Assembly: GCA_010671965.1 (NCBI GenBank)
Contig: JAAHIC010000315.1
Span: 1 to 5,892, forward strand
Direction: 5' to 3'
Source: Leptolyngbya sp. SIO4C5
Lineage (GTDB): Bacteria > Cyanobacteriota > Cyanobacteriia > Phormidesmidales > Phormidesmidaceae
DNA length: 5,892 nt
Under the pieces are notes generated by a model. The model had not been told where the DNA came from. It saw only the letters and a list, made by a program, of their open reading frames with translations, and searched no databases. Of this stretch, positions 5,773 to 5,892 are shown piece after piece; position 1 is the stretch's first letter; each line of letters begins with the position of its first letter. The translations under genes were made by a program, and so were the position numbers.

Positions 5773-5892
5773 TTATTTGTCTAGCTTACGAGGGAATTTC
5801 ACTATTACATCTACAGTGGATCTCTCAATGTCCTTCACATAACTATTCAGTACTGCATCTACTTGCATAAGGTATTGAGGTACTTCTATCGT
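5773..5892 (-). CDS. C-terminal end of an unknown minus-strand protein (partial)
   Basis: A minus-strand frame is open from the right edge of the window to TAA 5773-5775, giving 39 residues that include VPQYLMQVDAVLNSYVKDI and end FPRKLDK. The composition is protein-like (alternating hydrophobic and charged residues, Lys-rich end), but 40 open codons can occur by chance in AT-rich DNA. I do not recognise it. It is followed 29 bases later by an ATG at 5743 on the same strand, fitting a run of small minus-strand genes. The rest lies outside the window. Confidence 0.35.
   Translation of the reverse strand, partial: TIEVPQYLMQVDAVLNSYVKDIERSTVDVIVKFPRKLDK

Overview
The window looks like cyanobacterial chromosome. 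The reasons are ten copies of the HIP1 octamer GCGATCGC, a homogentisate phytyltransferase of the cyanobacterial/plastid type, and neighbours (DUF2288 protein, AI-2E-type membrane protein) that I know as common cyanobacterial genes. I cannot fix the genus from sequence alone.

Positions 1-4506 are a compact run of plus-strand genes. In order they are: the last 33 codons of a probable ExbD/TolR-type biopolymer transport protein; a PlsC-like 1-acylglycerol-3-phosphate acyltransferase; a DUF2288 protein; an AI-2E/PerM-type membrane transporter; homogentisate phytyltransferase (tocopherol pathway); and, after a 136-base gap, a class I SAM-dependent methyltransferase with a long N-terminal region I do not recognise. 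Gaps between plsC, DUF2288, the transporter and hpt are 26, 8 and 42 bases, so one transcript is plausible. The products share a membrane theme (phospholipid acylation, membrane transport, prenyl-lipid synthesis), but functional coupling is only inferred. The methyltransferase looks like a separate unit and is not recognisably one of the known tocopherol methyltransferases.

Positions 4507-5892 are different: AT-richer, without HIP1 sites, and without an intact convincing long gene. All gene-like signal is on the minus strand and looks small or broken. It comprises a fragment carrying the motif NPEHKRNPGDFGLTPP with an apparent frameshift (4599-4854), a small unknown ORF that may also be frameshifted (5423-5659, possibly reaching 5743), and the C-terminal end of an ORF entering from the right edge (5773-5892). 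Between them lie an unusually long imperfect hairpin (5008-5087) with all its bulges on one arm, and a nested pair of inverted repeats (4888-4944) just upstream of the motif-bearing fragment. I read this as an accessory or decaying region next to conserved chromosome. The hairpin, which has some but not all features of an integron attC site, is the element most worth checking.
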